Shown in pieces: positions 17,817-26,003 of a DNA stretch of 64,000 bases. This stretch comes from Streptomyces qaidamensis. Its GTDB lineage: Bacteria > Actinomycetota > Actinomycetes > Streptomycetales > Streptomycetaceae. Position 1 is the first letter of the stretch; every line of letters begins with the position of its first letter. The stretch covers positions 5,580,001-5,644,000 of the forward strand of contig NZ_CP015098.1 of the NCBI RefSeq assembly GCF_001611795.1, read 5' to 3'. The notes under the pieces were generated by a model, which saw nothing but the letters and a program-made list of their open reading frames with translations, had not been told where the DNA came from and searched no databases. Both the position numbers and the translations under genes were made by a program.

Positions 17817-19765
17817 TGGCGACCATCACCGCGTCCCCGCCGCGTGTCGGCCTGCCCGCCCTCCTCAAGCACCGCGCCGTCCACAAGCTGCTCCTGCTCG
17901 CCCTCGCCGCCGCGATCCTCGTGCCGCTGGCCAACGCCCGCTGGGCGAGCGGCACCTGGCCGAGCGCGCTGACCGTCGACTTCTCCGAACCGCTCGCCAA
18001 GGCCAGCGACTGGATCATCGACAACCGCGACAGCCACCCGCTGTTCCTCTACTTCTTCGGCCACGTCAGCAACGTCGTCGTCATCGCCGTACGGGCCGTC
18101 TACCTCACCCTCCTGGCCGTCGGCTGGGCGGGCGTCACGGCCCTGGGCGCGCTGGTCGCCTGGCGTGTGGCAGGCGTGAAGCTGGCGCTCGGCACGGCCG
18201 CCGCGTTCCTCGCCTGCGGGCTGCTCGGCATGTGGGTGCCGACCATGCAGACCCTCGCCCTGATGGTCGTCGCGGTCCTCGCCTCGGTCGCCGTGGGTGT
18301 GCTGCTCGGACTCGCCGCCGGGCTGTCCGACCGGGCGGACCGCGTGCTGCGCCCGGTCCTGGACACCATGCAGGTGCTGCCCGCCTTCGCCTACCTGCTG
18401 CCGGTCGTGCTGGTCTTCGGCATCGGCGTCCCGGCGGCCGTCCTGGCCACCGTCATCTACGCCGCCCCGCCCATGGCCCGCCTGACCTCCCTCGGGCTGC
18501 GCGGCGCCGACACGGAGGTGCTGGAGGCCGTCGAGTCGCTCGGCTCCACGGCACGCCAGCGCCTGCTGACCGCCCGCATCCCGCTGGCCCGCAAGGAACT
18601 CCTCCTCGGCCTCAACCAGACGATCATGATGGCGCTGTCCATGGCCGTCATCGCGGCCGTCATCGGCGCCGGCGGTCTCGGCGACCGCGTCTACCAGGCC
18701 CTTGCCTCGGTCGACGTCGGTGCCGCGCTCGCCGCCGGCATCCCGATCGTGCTGCTGGCCGTCGTCCTCGACCGCGTCACCGGCGCGGCGGGGGAGAAGC
18801 TCGGCGCCGAACCCGAACCCCACAGCGGCCGTGGCTGGCTCATCGCGCTCGCCGGCGTCGTCGCCGTGGCGGTCGCCGGGCGGCTCGTGGGCCGCCTCGA
18901 CTGGCCCGACTCCTGGGTCGTCGCCATCGCCGAGCCCGTCAACCGCGCCGTCGACTGGATGACCGCGCACCTGTACTCGGGCGTCCCCGTCATCGGCGGC
19001 ACCGCCGACTGGGCGGGCCACTTCACCACCTGGGTGCTCGACCCGATGCGCGACAGCCTCCAGGCGCTGCCCTGGTGGGGGGTCCTGCTGATCGTCGCCG
19101 CCCTGGCCTGGGTCATCGGCACCTGGCGCACCGCGCTCACCGCCGTCCTCGCCATGGCCGCGATCGGCGTCCTCGGCGTCTGGAAGCCGTCCCTGGACAC
19201 CCTCTCCCAGGTCCTCGCGGCCGTCGCCGTCACCCTCGTCGTCGGGTTCGCCGTCGGCATCGCCGCGGCCCGCAGCGACCGCCTGGAGCGGGCGCTGCGC
19301 CCGGTCCTCGACGTGTTCCAGACGATGCCGCAGTTCGTGTACCTGATCCCGGTCGTCGCCCTGTTCGGCGTCGGCCGCGCCCCGGCCGTCGCCGCCGCGA
19401 TCGTCTACGCGCTGCCGGCCGTCGTCCGCATCACCACCCAGGGCCTGCGCCAGGTCGACCCGGCCGCTCTGGAGGCGTCCGGCTCGCTCGGCGCGACCAG
19501 CTGGCAGCAGCTGCGGCAGGTGCAGCTCCCGCTGGCCCGCCCGGCGCTGCTGCTCGCCGTCAACCAGGGCCTCGTGCTGGTCCTCGCCGTCGTCGTCATC
19601 GGCGGCCTGGTCGGCGGTGGCGCCCTCGGCTACGACGTCGTCTTCGGCCTCGCCCAGGGCGACCTGGCGACCGGTCTGGTGGCCGGTGCGGCGATCGTCT
19701 GCCTCGGCCTGATGCTCGACCGGGTGACCCAGCCCACCGAACGCCGTGCGAAGAAGGGAGCCTGA
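17816..19765 (+). CDS. Betaine ABC transporter permease, two fused permease domains
   Basis: A 649-residue membrane protein built as a tandem duplication of a ProW-like unit. Each half has about six helices and an EAA loop: EAVESLGSTARQRLLTARIP in the first and LEASGSLGATSWQQLRQVQL in the second. Each half also has a matching LRPVLD...Q.(L/M)P motif (DTMQVLPAFAYLLPVV; DVFQTMPQFVYLIPVV). The halves face each other as a pseudo-dimer, so one gene replaces the usual homodimer. The translational start overlaps the ATPase stop as TGATG. The downstream lipoprotein begins two bases after its stop. Confidence 0.93.
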
Positions 19766-19766
19766 C

Positions 19767-20723
19767 ATGCGGATCCGCACGACCGCCGCGATCGCCGCGG
19801 TGAGCTCCCTGGCGCTGCTCACCGGCTGCGGCGCCGCCGACATGACCAAGCAGGCCTCGCCTTTCGCCAACGCGCAGGGCGCCAAGACCGTGACCCTGTC
19901 CGTGCAGTCCTGGGTGGGCGCACAGTCCAACGTGGCCGTCGCCCAGTACATCCTGGAGCACGAGCTGGGCTACCGCGTCGACACCGTCCAGGTCGACGAG
20001 GTGCCCGCCTGGGACGCCCTCAGCCAGGGCCGCGTCGACGCGCTCCTGGAGGACTGGGGCCACCCCGAGCAGGAACAGCGGTACGTCAAGGACAAGAAGA
20101 CGATCGCGCCCGGCGGCGACCTCGGCGTCACCGGCCACATCGGCTGGTACGTCCCGACGTACTTCGCCAAGAAGCACCCGGACGTCACCAACTGGAAGAA
20201 CCTCAACAAGTACGCCGATCAGTTCCGCACCCCGGAGAGCGGCAGCAAGGGCCAGCTGATGGACGGTTCGCCGTCCTACGTCACCAACGACAAGGCGCTG
20301 GTGAAGAACCTGAAGCTGGACTACAAGGTGGTGTTCGCCGGGTCCGAGGCCGCGCAGATCACGCAGATGCGGCAGTTCGCCAAGGAGAAGAAGCCCTTCC
20401 TCACCTACTGGTACACGCCGCAGTGGCTGTTCAAGAAGGTCCCGATGACCGAGGTGAAGCTGCCGCCCTACAAGGAGGGCTGCGACGCCGACCCGGAGAA
20501 GGTCGCCTGCGCCTACCCGCACACGCCGCTGCAGAAGTACCTCAACGCCGACTTCGCGAAGAGCGGCGGCAAGGCGGCGGCCTTCCTGAAGAAGTTCAAG
20601 TGGACGACCGAGGACCAGAACGAGGTCTCCCTGATGATCGCCGACCAGAAGATGACGCCGGAGGACGCGGCGAAGAAGTGGGTGGACAGCCACAAGTCCA
20701 CGTGGAAGAAGTGGCTGTCCTGA
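19767..20723 (+). CDS. Betaine-type substrate-binding lipoprotein (OpuAC family)
   Basis: A lipoprotein signal with lipobox LLTGC precedes a mature OpuAC-type domain of about 295 residues. It contains VTLSVQSWVGAQSNVAVAQY, a VDALLEDWGHPEQ region and GHIGWYVPTYFAKKHP; the tryptophans and tyrosines could form the cage for a quaternary amine. GAAGGGAG precedes the ATG at 19767. It completes the operon of oxidation enzymes, ATPase and permease. It converges on the minus-strand gene at 20727 with three bases between. Confidence 0.93.
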   Translation: MRIRTTAAIAAVSSLALLTGCGAADMTKQASPFANAQGAKTVTLSVQSWVGAQSNVAVAQYILEHELGYRVDTVQVDEVPAWDALSQGRVDALLEDWGHPEQEQRYVKDKKTIAPGGDLGVTGHIGWYVPTYFAKKHPDVTNWKNLNKYADQFRTPESGSKGQLMDGSPSYVTNDKALVKNLKLDYKVVFAGSEAAQITQMRQFAKEKKPFLTYWYTPQWLFKKVPMTEVKLPPYKEGCDADPEKVACAYPHTPLQKYLNADFAKSGGKAAAFLKKFKWTTEDQNEVSLMIADQKMTPEDAAKKWVDSHKSTWKKWLS

Positions 20724-20726
20724 CGT

Positions 20727-21449
20727 TCACCGCACCAACAGGCCGGCGATCTCCCGCAGGGCCCGGGCGGCCCGCCGCTGGAGTCCCGGCCCGAAGGTGA
20801 TCCGGGTGGCCCCTCGCGCGCCGAGTTCGGCGGGTGAGGGGCCACCGTCGACCGGCGCCCCCACGTTGACCGGCCCCTGGATGCCGGCCCGCAGCAGCGG
20901 CAGGATCTCCGGCGGGGCCCCGATCGGGTACACGCAGTCGGCCCCGGCGGCGACGTACAACGCGGCCCGCTCGATGGCCGGGCCGGGATCGTCGACACCG
21001 CGGGAGAAGGTGTCGATGCGGGCGTTGACGAACAGCCGGTCACCGGCCGCCTCCCGCACCTCGGCCAGCCAGTCGGCGTGGGCCCGCGGTTCCTTGAGCA
21101 CCCCGCCCTCGGAGTCCTCCAGGTTGCAGCCGACCACCCCCGCCTCCAGCAGCCGCTCCACGAGCTCCTTCGGAGCGAGCCCGTAGCCGCCCTCCACGTC
21201 CGCGGAGACGGGCACGTCGACGGCCCGGGCGATCCGGGCGACCGCCGCGAACATCTCGTCGGCCGGGACCTGCCCGTCCTCGTAGCCGAGCGAGGCGGCG
21301 ACCCCGGCGCTGGGCGTGGCGAGCGCGGGGAACCCGGACTCGGCGAACACCCGCGCACTGGCCGCGTCCCACGGCCCGGGCAGCACGAGCGGATCGCCGG
21401 GCGTCCGGTGGTGGTGCAGGGCGCGGAACACACCGGCCTTGCCCGTCAT
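20727..21449 (-). CDS. Isocitrate lyase/PEP mutase superfamily protein
   Basis: A 240-residue TIM-barrel protein of the PEP mutase/isocitrate lyase superfamily. It shows LVLPGPWDAASARVFAESGF at the start, metal-binding DVEGGYG, NLEDSEGGVLKEP and VNARIDTFSRG. The KKCGH loop of true isocitrate lyases is absent, so it may be a lyase or hydrolase of a small 2-oxo acid; the substrate is unknown. The ATG at 21449 follows GGGAGGGG. It is 17 bases downstream of an AhpD-like gene, and the pair is divergent from a MocR regulator that is the likely controller. Confidence 0.87.
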   Translation of the reverse strand: MTGKAGVFRALHHHRTPGDPLVLPGPWDAASARVFAESGFPALATPSAGVAASLGYEDGQVPADEMFAAVARIARAVDVPVSADVEGGYGLAPKELVERLLEAGVVGCNLEDSEGGVLKEPRAHADWLAEVREAAGDRLFVNARIDTFSRGVDDPGPAIERAALYVAAGADCVYPIGAPPEILPLLRAGIQGPVNVGAPVDGGPSPAELGARGATRITFGPGLQRRAARALREIAGLLVR

Positions 21450-21466
21450 ACGCCCCCTCCCGGTCG

Positions 21467-21976
21467 TCACTTGTGCTGCCCCGGCTCGTAGTGCCCCGGC
21501 GCCATACGGCAGGTCACCCCGAACCGGTTCCAGGCGTTGATGACCGTGATCGCGGCGATGACCTGCGCCAGCTCGGCCTCCTCGAAGTGCTTCGCGGCGT
21601 TGTCGTAGACCTCGTCCGGTACGAAGCCGTCCGTCAGCACGGTCACCGCCTCCGTCAGCTCCAGTGCCGCGATCTCCTTCGCGGTGTAGAAGTGCCGCGA
21701 CTCGTCCCAGGCGCTGAGCTGCACGATCCGCTCGACGCTCTCGCCCGCCGCCAGGGCGTCCTTGGTGTGCATGTCGATGCAGAACGCGCAGTGGTTGATC
21801 TGGGAGGCGCGGATCTTCACCAGCTCGTACAGCTTGTGGTCGAGGCCCTTCCGGGCGGCGGTCTCCAGCCGGACCATCGCCTTGTAGACCTCGGGCGCGT
21901 GCTTGGCCCACTCCAGGCGGGCGGGCTGCTCGGGGGCGTACTCCACGGTCGTCGGGGTGTCGGTGTGCGTCGTCAT
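21467..21976 (-). CDS. Carboxymuconolactone decarboxylase/AhpD-like protein
   Basis: A 169-residue all-helical protein of the CMD/AhpD family. The redox motif is in INHCAFCIDMHTKDA (Cys-x2-Cys-x3-His), followed by YTAKEIAALELTEAVTVL and VINAWNRFGV. Such proteins act as alkylhydroperoxidase-like reductases or stress scavengers. The ATG at 21976 is 46 bases from the divergent MocR gene start. A close paralog lies at 23461 on the other side of that regulator, so the two probably answer to the same signal. Confidence 0.88.
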   Translation of the reverse strand: MTTHTDTPTTVEYAPEQPARLEWAKHAPEVYKAMVRLETAARKGLDHKLYELVKIRASQINHCAFCIDMHTKDALAAGESVERIVQLSAWDESRHFYTAKEIAALELTEAVTVLTDGFVPDEVYDNAAKHFEEAELAQVIAAITVINAWNRFGVTCRMAPGHYEPGQHK

Positions 21977-22022
21977 GCCCTCGACCCTAGAGGGAAGCAG
22001 CCCAGGAGTATGGTCCATTTCC

Positions 22023-23411
22023 ATGGCGGAACCTTGGGCCACTCTGGGCATCGACCTGCATGTGGAGCCGGCCGGGCCGGGCCTGCGACGGGGGCTGACC
22101 GACGCCCTGCGCGAGGCGGTGCGCTCCGGCCGGCTGGCCCCGGACACCCGGCTGCCCTCCTCCCGCACGCTCGCCGCCGACCTGGGCATCGCCCGCAACA
22201 CCGTCGCCGACGCCTACGCCGACCTGGTCGCCGAGGGCTGGCTCACCGCCCGGCAGGGCTCGGGCACCCGGGTCGCCGCGCGCGAGGTCGTCCCGCCGTC
22301 CGGCACGGCACCCCCCCCCCGCGCGCCCCCCCGCCCGGCCTACGACCTGCGCCCCGGCAGTCCCGACCTCGCGTCCTTCCCGCGCACGGCATGGCTCAAG
22401 GCCGCCCGCCGCGCCCTCACCGCCGCCCCGCACCACGCCCTCGACTACGGCGACCCCCGCGGCCGCCCCGAGCTGCGGGTCGCGCTCGCCGGGTACCTCT
22501 CCCGGGCCCGGGGCGTGCGCACCGGCCCCGAACGGATCGTGGTGTGCGCCGGGTTCGCGCACGGCCTGAAGCTGCTCGGCACGGCCCTGCGGGCGCGCGG
22601 AGCACGGACGGTCGCGGTCGAGTCGTACGGTCTCGACGTCCACTGGCGGATCCTGGCCGCCTCCGGCCTGGACACCGCCCCGCTGCCCTTCGACCGCCTG
22701 GGCACCGACCCGGGCGCCCTGTCCGAAGCCGACGCACTGCTGCTCACCCCCGCCCACCAGTTCCCCATGGGCGTGCCCCTGCACCGCGACCGCCGCACGG
22801 CTGTCGTGGACTGGGCGCGGCGCACCGGCGGGCTCGTGCTGGAGGACGACTACGACGGGGAGTTCCGCTACGACCGGCAGCCCGTCGGCGCGCTCCAGGG
22901 CCTGGACCCCGATCGGGTGGTCCATCTGGGCACCGCGAGCAAGTCCCTCGCGCCCGGCCTGCGGCTGGCCTGGATGGTGCTGCCGCCGCGCCTCGCCGAG
23001 GAGGTCGCCGCGGCGAAGGGCGGCGTCGACACCTGCGGGGTGCTGGACCAGCTGACCCTGGCCGAGTTCCTCACCTCCGGCGCCTACGACCGGCACCTGC
23101 GCGCGACCCGCCTGCGCTACCGGCGCCGCAGGGACGCCCTGGTCGCCGCCGTCACGGCCCGGGCCCCCCAGGCCCGCATCACCGGCATCGCGGCCGGTCT
23201 GCACGTCCTGCTGCGCCTGCCGCCGGGCACCGAACAGTCGGTGGTCCAGGCGGCGAACTGGCGGGGCCTCGCGCTCCACGGACTCGCCCGCTACACCCAC
23301 CCCGCCGCGCCGGCCGAGCCCGTCGACGCCCTGGTCGTCGGCTACGGCACACCACCGGACCACGCCTGGTCGGGGGCGCTGGACGCGCTGTCCGCGGTAC
23401 TGCCCGGATAA
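22023..23411 (+). CDS. MocR-type regulator (GntR head, aminotransferase-like body)
   Basis: Residues about 10-80 are a winged-helix GntR domain (LPSSRTLAADLGIARNTVAD, then WLTARQGSGTRVA). The rest is a fold-type I aminotransferase-like domain with ALDYGDPRG, EDDYDGEFRY and the PLP lysine in GTASKSLAPGLRLAW. Family members sense PLP or an amino-compound adduct and control a neighbour. The linker around residue 97-103 is encoded by a run of ten C, a slippage risk. Start ATG at 22023; little room for a Shine-Dalgarno sequence, so the transcript may be nearly leaderless. It is divergent from the AhpD-like and ICL-like pair. Confidence 0.9.
   Translation: MAEPWATLGIDLHVEPAGPGLRRGLTDALREAVRSGRLAPDTRLPSSRTLAADLGIARNTVADAYADLVAEGWLTARQGSGTRVAAREVVPPSGTAPPPRAPPRPAYDLRPGSPDLASFPRTAWLKAARRALTAAPHHALDYGDPRGRPELRVALAGYLSRARGVRTGPERIVVCAGFAHGLKLLGTALRARGARTVAVESYGLDVHWRILAASGLDTAPLPFDRLGTDPGALSEADALLLTPAHQFPMGVPLHRDRRTAVVDWARRTGGLVLEDDYDGEFRYDRQPVGALQGLDPDRVVHLGTASKSLAPGLRLAWMVLPPRLAEEVAAAKGGVDTCGVLDQLTLAEFLTSGAYDRHLRATRLRYRRRRDALVAAVTARAPQARITGIAAGLHVLLRLPPGTEQSVVQAANWRGLALHGLARYTHPAAPAEPVDALVVGYGTPPDHAWSGALDALSAVLPG
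22311..22320 (+). repeat. Ten-C homopolymer inside the MocR gene
   Basis: Ten consecutive C residues, followed six bases later by a run of seven C (22326-22332), encode the Pro-rich linker between the DNA-binding and aminotransferase domains. A one-base slip would remove the effector domain. Confidence 0.8.
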
Positions 23412-23460
23412 TCACTCGAATTCACCCTCGGAAATTCCGTCCGGCGGATATGGTCACCTC

Positions 23461-23928
23461 ATGAGTGAAAACCTTTCCCCCTCCCGCGTGGCCCTGAAGA
23501 AAATCACCCCCGACGTCTCCGCGGCCATGGGCTCCCTGCACGCCGCCGCCGTTTCCGCCGCCCAGGAGGCAAAGCTCGAACCGGAACTGCTGGAATTGGT
23601 CAGGATCCGCGCCTCGCAGATCAACGGCTGCGCGTTCTGCCTCGACCTGCACACCAGGGACGCCCGCGGACGGGGAGAGACCGAGCAGCGCATCCACACC
23701 CTGAACGCCTGGCGGGAGGCGCCCTTCTTCACCGAACGCGAGCGTGCGGCCCTGGCGTTGACCGAGGCGGTGACGCTCGTCCACGACGGCCGCGTCCCGG
23801 ACGCCGTCTACGCCGAGGCGGCCGGGGTCTTCGACGAGAACCAGATCGCGGCCCTCATCTGGGCAGCCACCGTCATCAACGCCTACAACCGGATTGCGAT
23901 AGCCACGCGCATGGTCCCGAAAAGCTGA
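23461..23928 (+). CDS. AhpD-like/carboxymuconolactone decarboxylase family protein
   Basis: The 155-residue product has INGCAFCLDLHTRDARGRGE with the Cys-x2-Cys-x3-His motif, FFTERERAALALTEAVTLV and a C-terminal VINAYNRIAIATRM. It is clearly related to the gene at 21467 over its whole length. It is probably a peroxidase-type or scavenging protein. The DNA here is less GC-rich than its surroundings (AAA codons, GAAAATC-type stretches), as is the short region after it, a mild hint of separate origin. The ATG is about 50 bases after the MocR stop. Confidence 0.88.
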   Translation: MSENLSPSRVALKKITPDVSAAMGSLHAAAVSAAQEAKLEPELLELVRIRASQINGCAFCLDLHTRDARGRGETEQRIHTLNAWREAPFFTERERAALALTEAVTLVHDGRVPDAVYAEAAGVFDENQIAALIWAATVINAYNRIAIATRMVPKS

Positions 23929-23966
23929 AAACGCTCCCGAACAACTGAAAAGTGCAACGGAAAAGG

Positions 23967-23990
23967 CGCCGGGTCGCATTCGACCCGGCG
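23967..23990. terminator. Bidirectional hairpin between AhpD-like gene and pabC-like gene
   Basis: CGCCGGGTCG (23967-23976) and CGACCCGGCG (23981-23990) pair perfectly around CATT. It lies between convergent genes, with an A-rich run on its left flank that would read as a U-tract for the minus-strand operon. Confidence 0.8.
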
Positions 23991-24008
23991 TCGCTCTCTG
24001 CCCGCAAT

Positions 24009-24812
24009 TCATTCGGCCGGCAGCGGCTCCATGGCGCTGTCCAGCCAGGTGCGCCATTCCCCGGCCCGGTCCGCCGGCGGCACCCGCATCGGCCGTCCGA
24101 CCCAGCCCGTGACGGGCCGGATCCCGTGCAGCGCGTTCACCAGCCACACCTCACGGCCGTCCAGCTCCGCCACGGTCCGCTCGCGGTGCGCGATCCGCAC
24201 CCCGGAGCGCAGCGCCCGCTCCTGCACCAGCGCGGCCGTCACACTCGGCAGGACGGGCAGCCGCGGCGGGGGCAGGCACAGGGTGTCGTCCTCCCACCAC
24301 AGGACACCGGCCGTGGCCGACTCCAGGACCGTGCCCGAGCGGGCGATCAGCACCGCCTCCTCGGCGCCCTCGCCCCTGGCCCGGCGGCGCACCCGGGCCA
24401 GGGTGTCGAGGTCCGGGCCCTTGCGCCGGGGCACCGTCCGCGGATCGGACTGGCCCGCCGCCCACAGGCGCACCCCCGTACCCAGCGGCGGAGCGGGCCG
24501 CAGCAGCAGCCGCAGCTCCAGGGAGCCCGCCGCGAGTTCCACCCGGGGGAACCACTCCCCGGCTCTCGGCAGGGCCGCGGTCACGTCCTGCCAGAACGCC
24601 GTGAGCCGGCGCGATCGAGGTCCGCCGCAGTCACCGCAGGACCGCGAGAACCGCTCCCGGTGCCGGGCGTAGGCCCGCACCCGGCCCTCGCGCAGCAGCC
24701 AGGAGTCCGCGACGAGCAGCCGCCCCCCGGCCGTCCCCTCCGGGGCCGGGGCCAGGCCACGGCCGGGCGTCCAGGCCCACAGGCCCTCCGCCACCGCCGG
24801 TCCAGTCACCAT
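24009..24812 (-). CDS. Aminotransferase class IV, probable 4-amino-4-deoxychorismate lyase
   Basis: A fold-type IV PLP protein of 267 residues. A candidate PLP lysine is in PRRKGPDLDTLARVR, and VLESATAGVLWWEDDTLCLP matches the glutamate and strand region of PabC/branched-chain aminotransferases. GVRIAHRERTVAELDGREVW and VNALHGIRPVTGW follow. With PabAB upstream in the operon, cleavage of aminodeoxychorismate to p-aminobenzoate and pyruvate is the natural reading. It is the last gene of the six-gene unit, 12 bases after the FAD monooxygenase. An alternative is a D-amino-acid transaminase-like role. Confidence 0.82.
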   Translation of the reverse strand: MVTGPAVAEGLWAWTPGRGLAPAPEGTAGGRLLVADSWLLREGRVRAYARHRERFSRSCGDCGGPRSRRLTAFWQDVTAALPRAGEWFPRVELAAGSLELRLLLRPAPPLGTGVRLWAAGQSDPRTVPRRKGPDLDTLARVRRRARGEGAEEAVLIARSGTVLESATAGVLWWEDDTLCLPPPRLPVLPSVTAALVQERALRSGVRIAHRERTVAELDGREVWLVNALHGIRPVTGWVGRPMRVPPADRAGEWRTWLDSAMEPLPAE

Positions 24813-24824
24813 GGGGTCCTCTTC

Positions 24825-26003
24825 TCAGTACTTGCGGCCCGCGACGGCGGGCGCCCCGTGCCGGGGCCCGTACGGCGCGTGCTCCAACCAGGATCCACAC
24901 CACGGCAGCACCGGCGCCAGGGCCGCCGCGGCCCGCTGCCTGACCCGGACGATCCGGCGGTGCGGCCGCAGATGGTCCAGGGCCGTGCCGGCGGCGGCCA
25001 TGTTGAACAGGCCCGCCGCGCGCCGCACCTCCGCGAAGTCCGCGACCGCCTCCGCGGTCCCGGCGGCGATCGCCCCGGCGGCGGCCGCCGCGTCCGCGAT
25101 CCCGCTGTTCATGCCGCGCGCCCCGAACGGCGGGAAGAGATGCGCCGCCTCACCGGCCAGCAGCACCCGCCCGTGCGGATCGGTGAACGAGGCAGCCACC
25201 TTGCGCAGGAAGCGGTACGTCGACACCCACAGGATCCGGTCGCCGTAGCCGTCCCCGACGATCCCCGGCAGCCAGCGGCGTACGGCCGCCTCGGTGCCGA
25301 ACTCCTCCGGCCGGTCGTCGTCGCGGCACTGGAGGTCGATCTGGAAGCCCCCGGTGAACGGCACCCGCATCACACTGCGCCCGCCCGCCCCGGGATGCTC
25401 GTAGTGGAAGACCCGCTCCAACGGCAGCTCGCCGCCCGGCACGTCGGCGACGTCCACGACGACGTGGAAGCCCTCGCCGCGGGTGCCCTCCAGCTCGATG
25501 CCCAGCTCGCGCCGGACCGCGGAGCGGGCCCCGTCGGCGGCGACGACGTGGGAAGCGCTCCACTGCCGCCCGTCCGCTCCCGTCAGCCGGACCCCGCTTC
25601 CCGTGCTGCGCACGCCCGTCACCCGGGCGCCCCACTCGAAGTCCACCCCGGCCCGCCCACAGGCCGTGCGCAGAAAGCGTTCGGTGTCCGTCTGGCGCAG
25701 GCTCGTGAAGGGCGGCGGGCCGGACGGGAGCGGAAAGGTCCGGGCGTAGACCTCACGCCCCCGGTAGAGGGTGCGCCTGGTGTGCCAGGTCCGCCCGTAC
25801 GCCGTGATCTCGGCGGCGAGGCCGGGCAGCATCGCGTCCAGCAGGCCGAGGGTCTCCCGGTGCACGAACAGGGCCCGGCTGCCGGGCCGTTCACGGTCCT
25901 CCGGGTCGGCCTCCAGCACGGTGACGGGCAGGCCGTGGGCGCGCAGCGCGAGGGCCGCCGACAGGCCCACCGGGCCGGCCCCCACGACCACGACCGGGGT
26001 CAC
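24825..26003 (-). CDS. FAD-dependent aromatic monooxygenase
   Basis: A class A flavoprotein hydroxylase of 392 residues. It has the N-terminal dinucleotide motif VVVVGAGPVGLSAALALRAHG, the middle VVAADGARSAVRRELG, and a late FAD motif VLLAGEAAHLFPPFGARGMN, where the usual GD is GE. There is no C-terminal thioredoxin-like extension, so the size is near that of p-hydroxybenzoate hydroxylase. In this operon an aromatic ring, likely p-aminobenzoate or its CoA ester, is the probable substrate; the oxidised position cannot be told. The GTG start at 26003 overlaps the upstream ligase stop (GTGA), which decides it over longer in-frame options. Confidence 0.85.
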   Translation of the reverse strand: MTPVVVVGAGPVGLSAALALRAHGLPVTVLEADPEDRERPGSRALFVHRETLGLLDAMLPGLAAEITAYGRTWHTRRTLYRGREVYARTFPLPSGPPPFTSLRQTDTERFLRTACGRAGVDFEWGARVTGVRSTGSGVRLTGADGRQWSASHVVAADGARSAVRRELGIELEGTRGEGFHVVVDVADVPGGELPLERVFHYEHPGAGGRSVMRVPFTGGFQIDLQCRDDDRPEEFGTEAAVRRWLPGIVGDGYGDRILWVSTYRFLRKVAASFTDPHGRVLLAGEAAHLFPPFGARGMNSGIADAAAAAGAIAAGTAEAVADFAEVRRAAGLFNMAAAGTALDHLRPHRRIVRVRQRAAAALAPVLPWCGSWLEHAPYGPRHGAPAVAGRKY

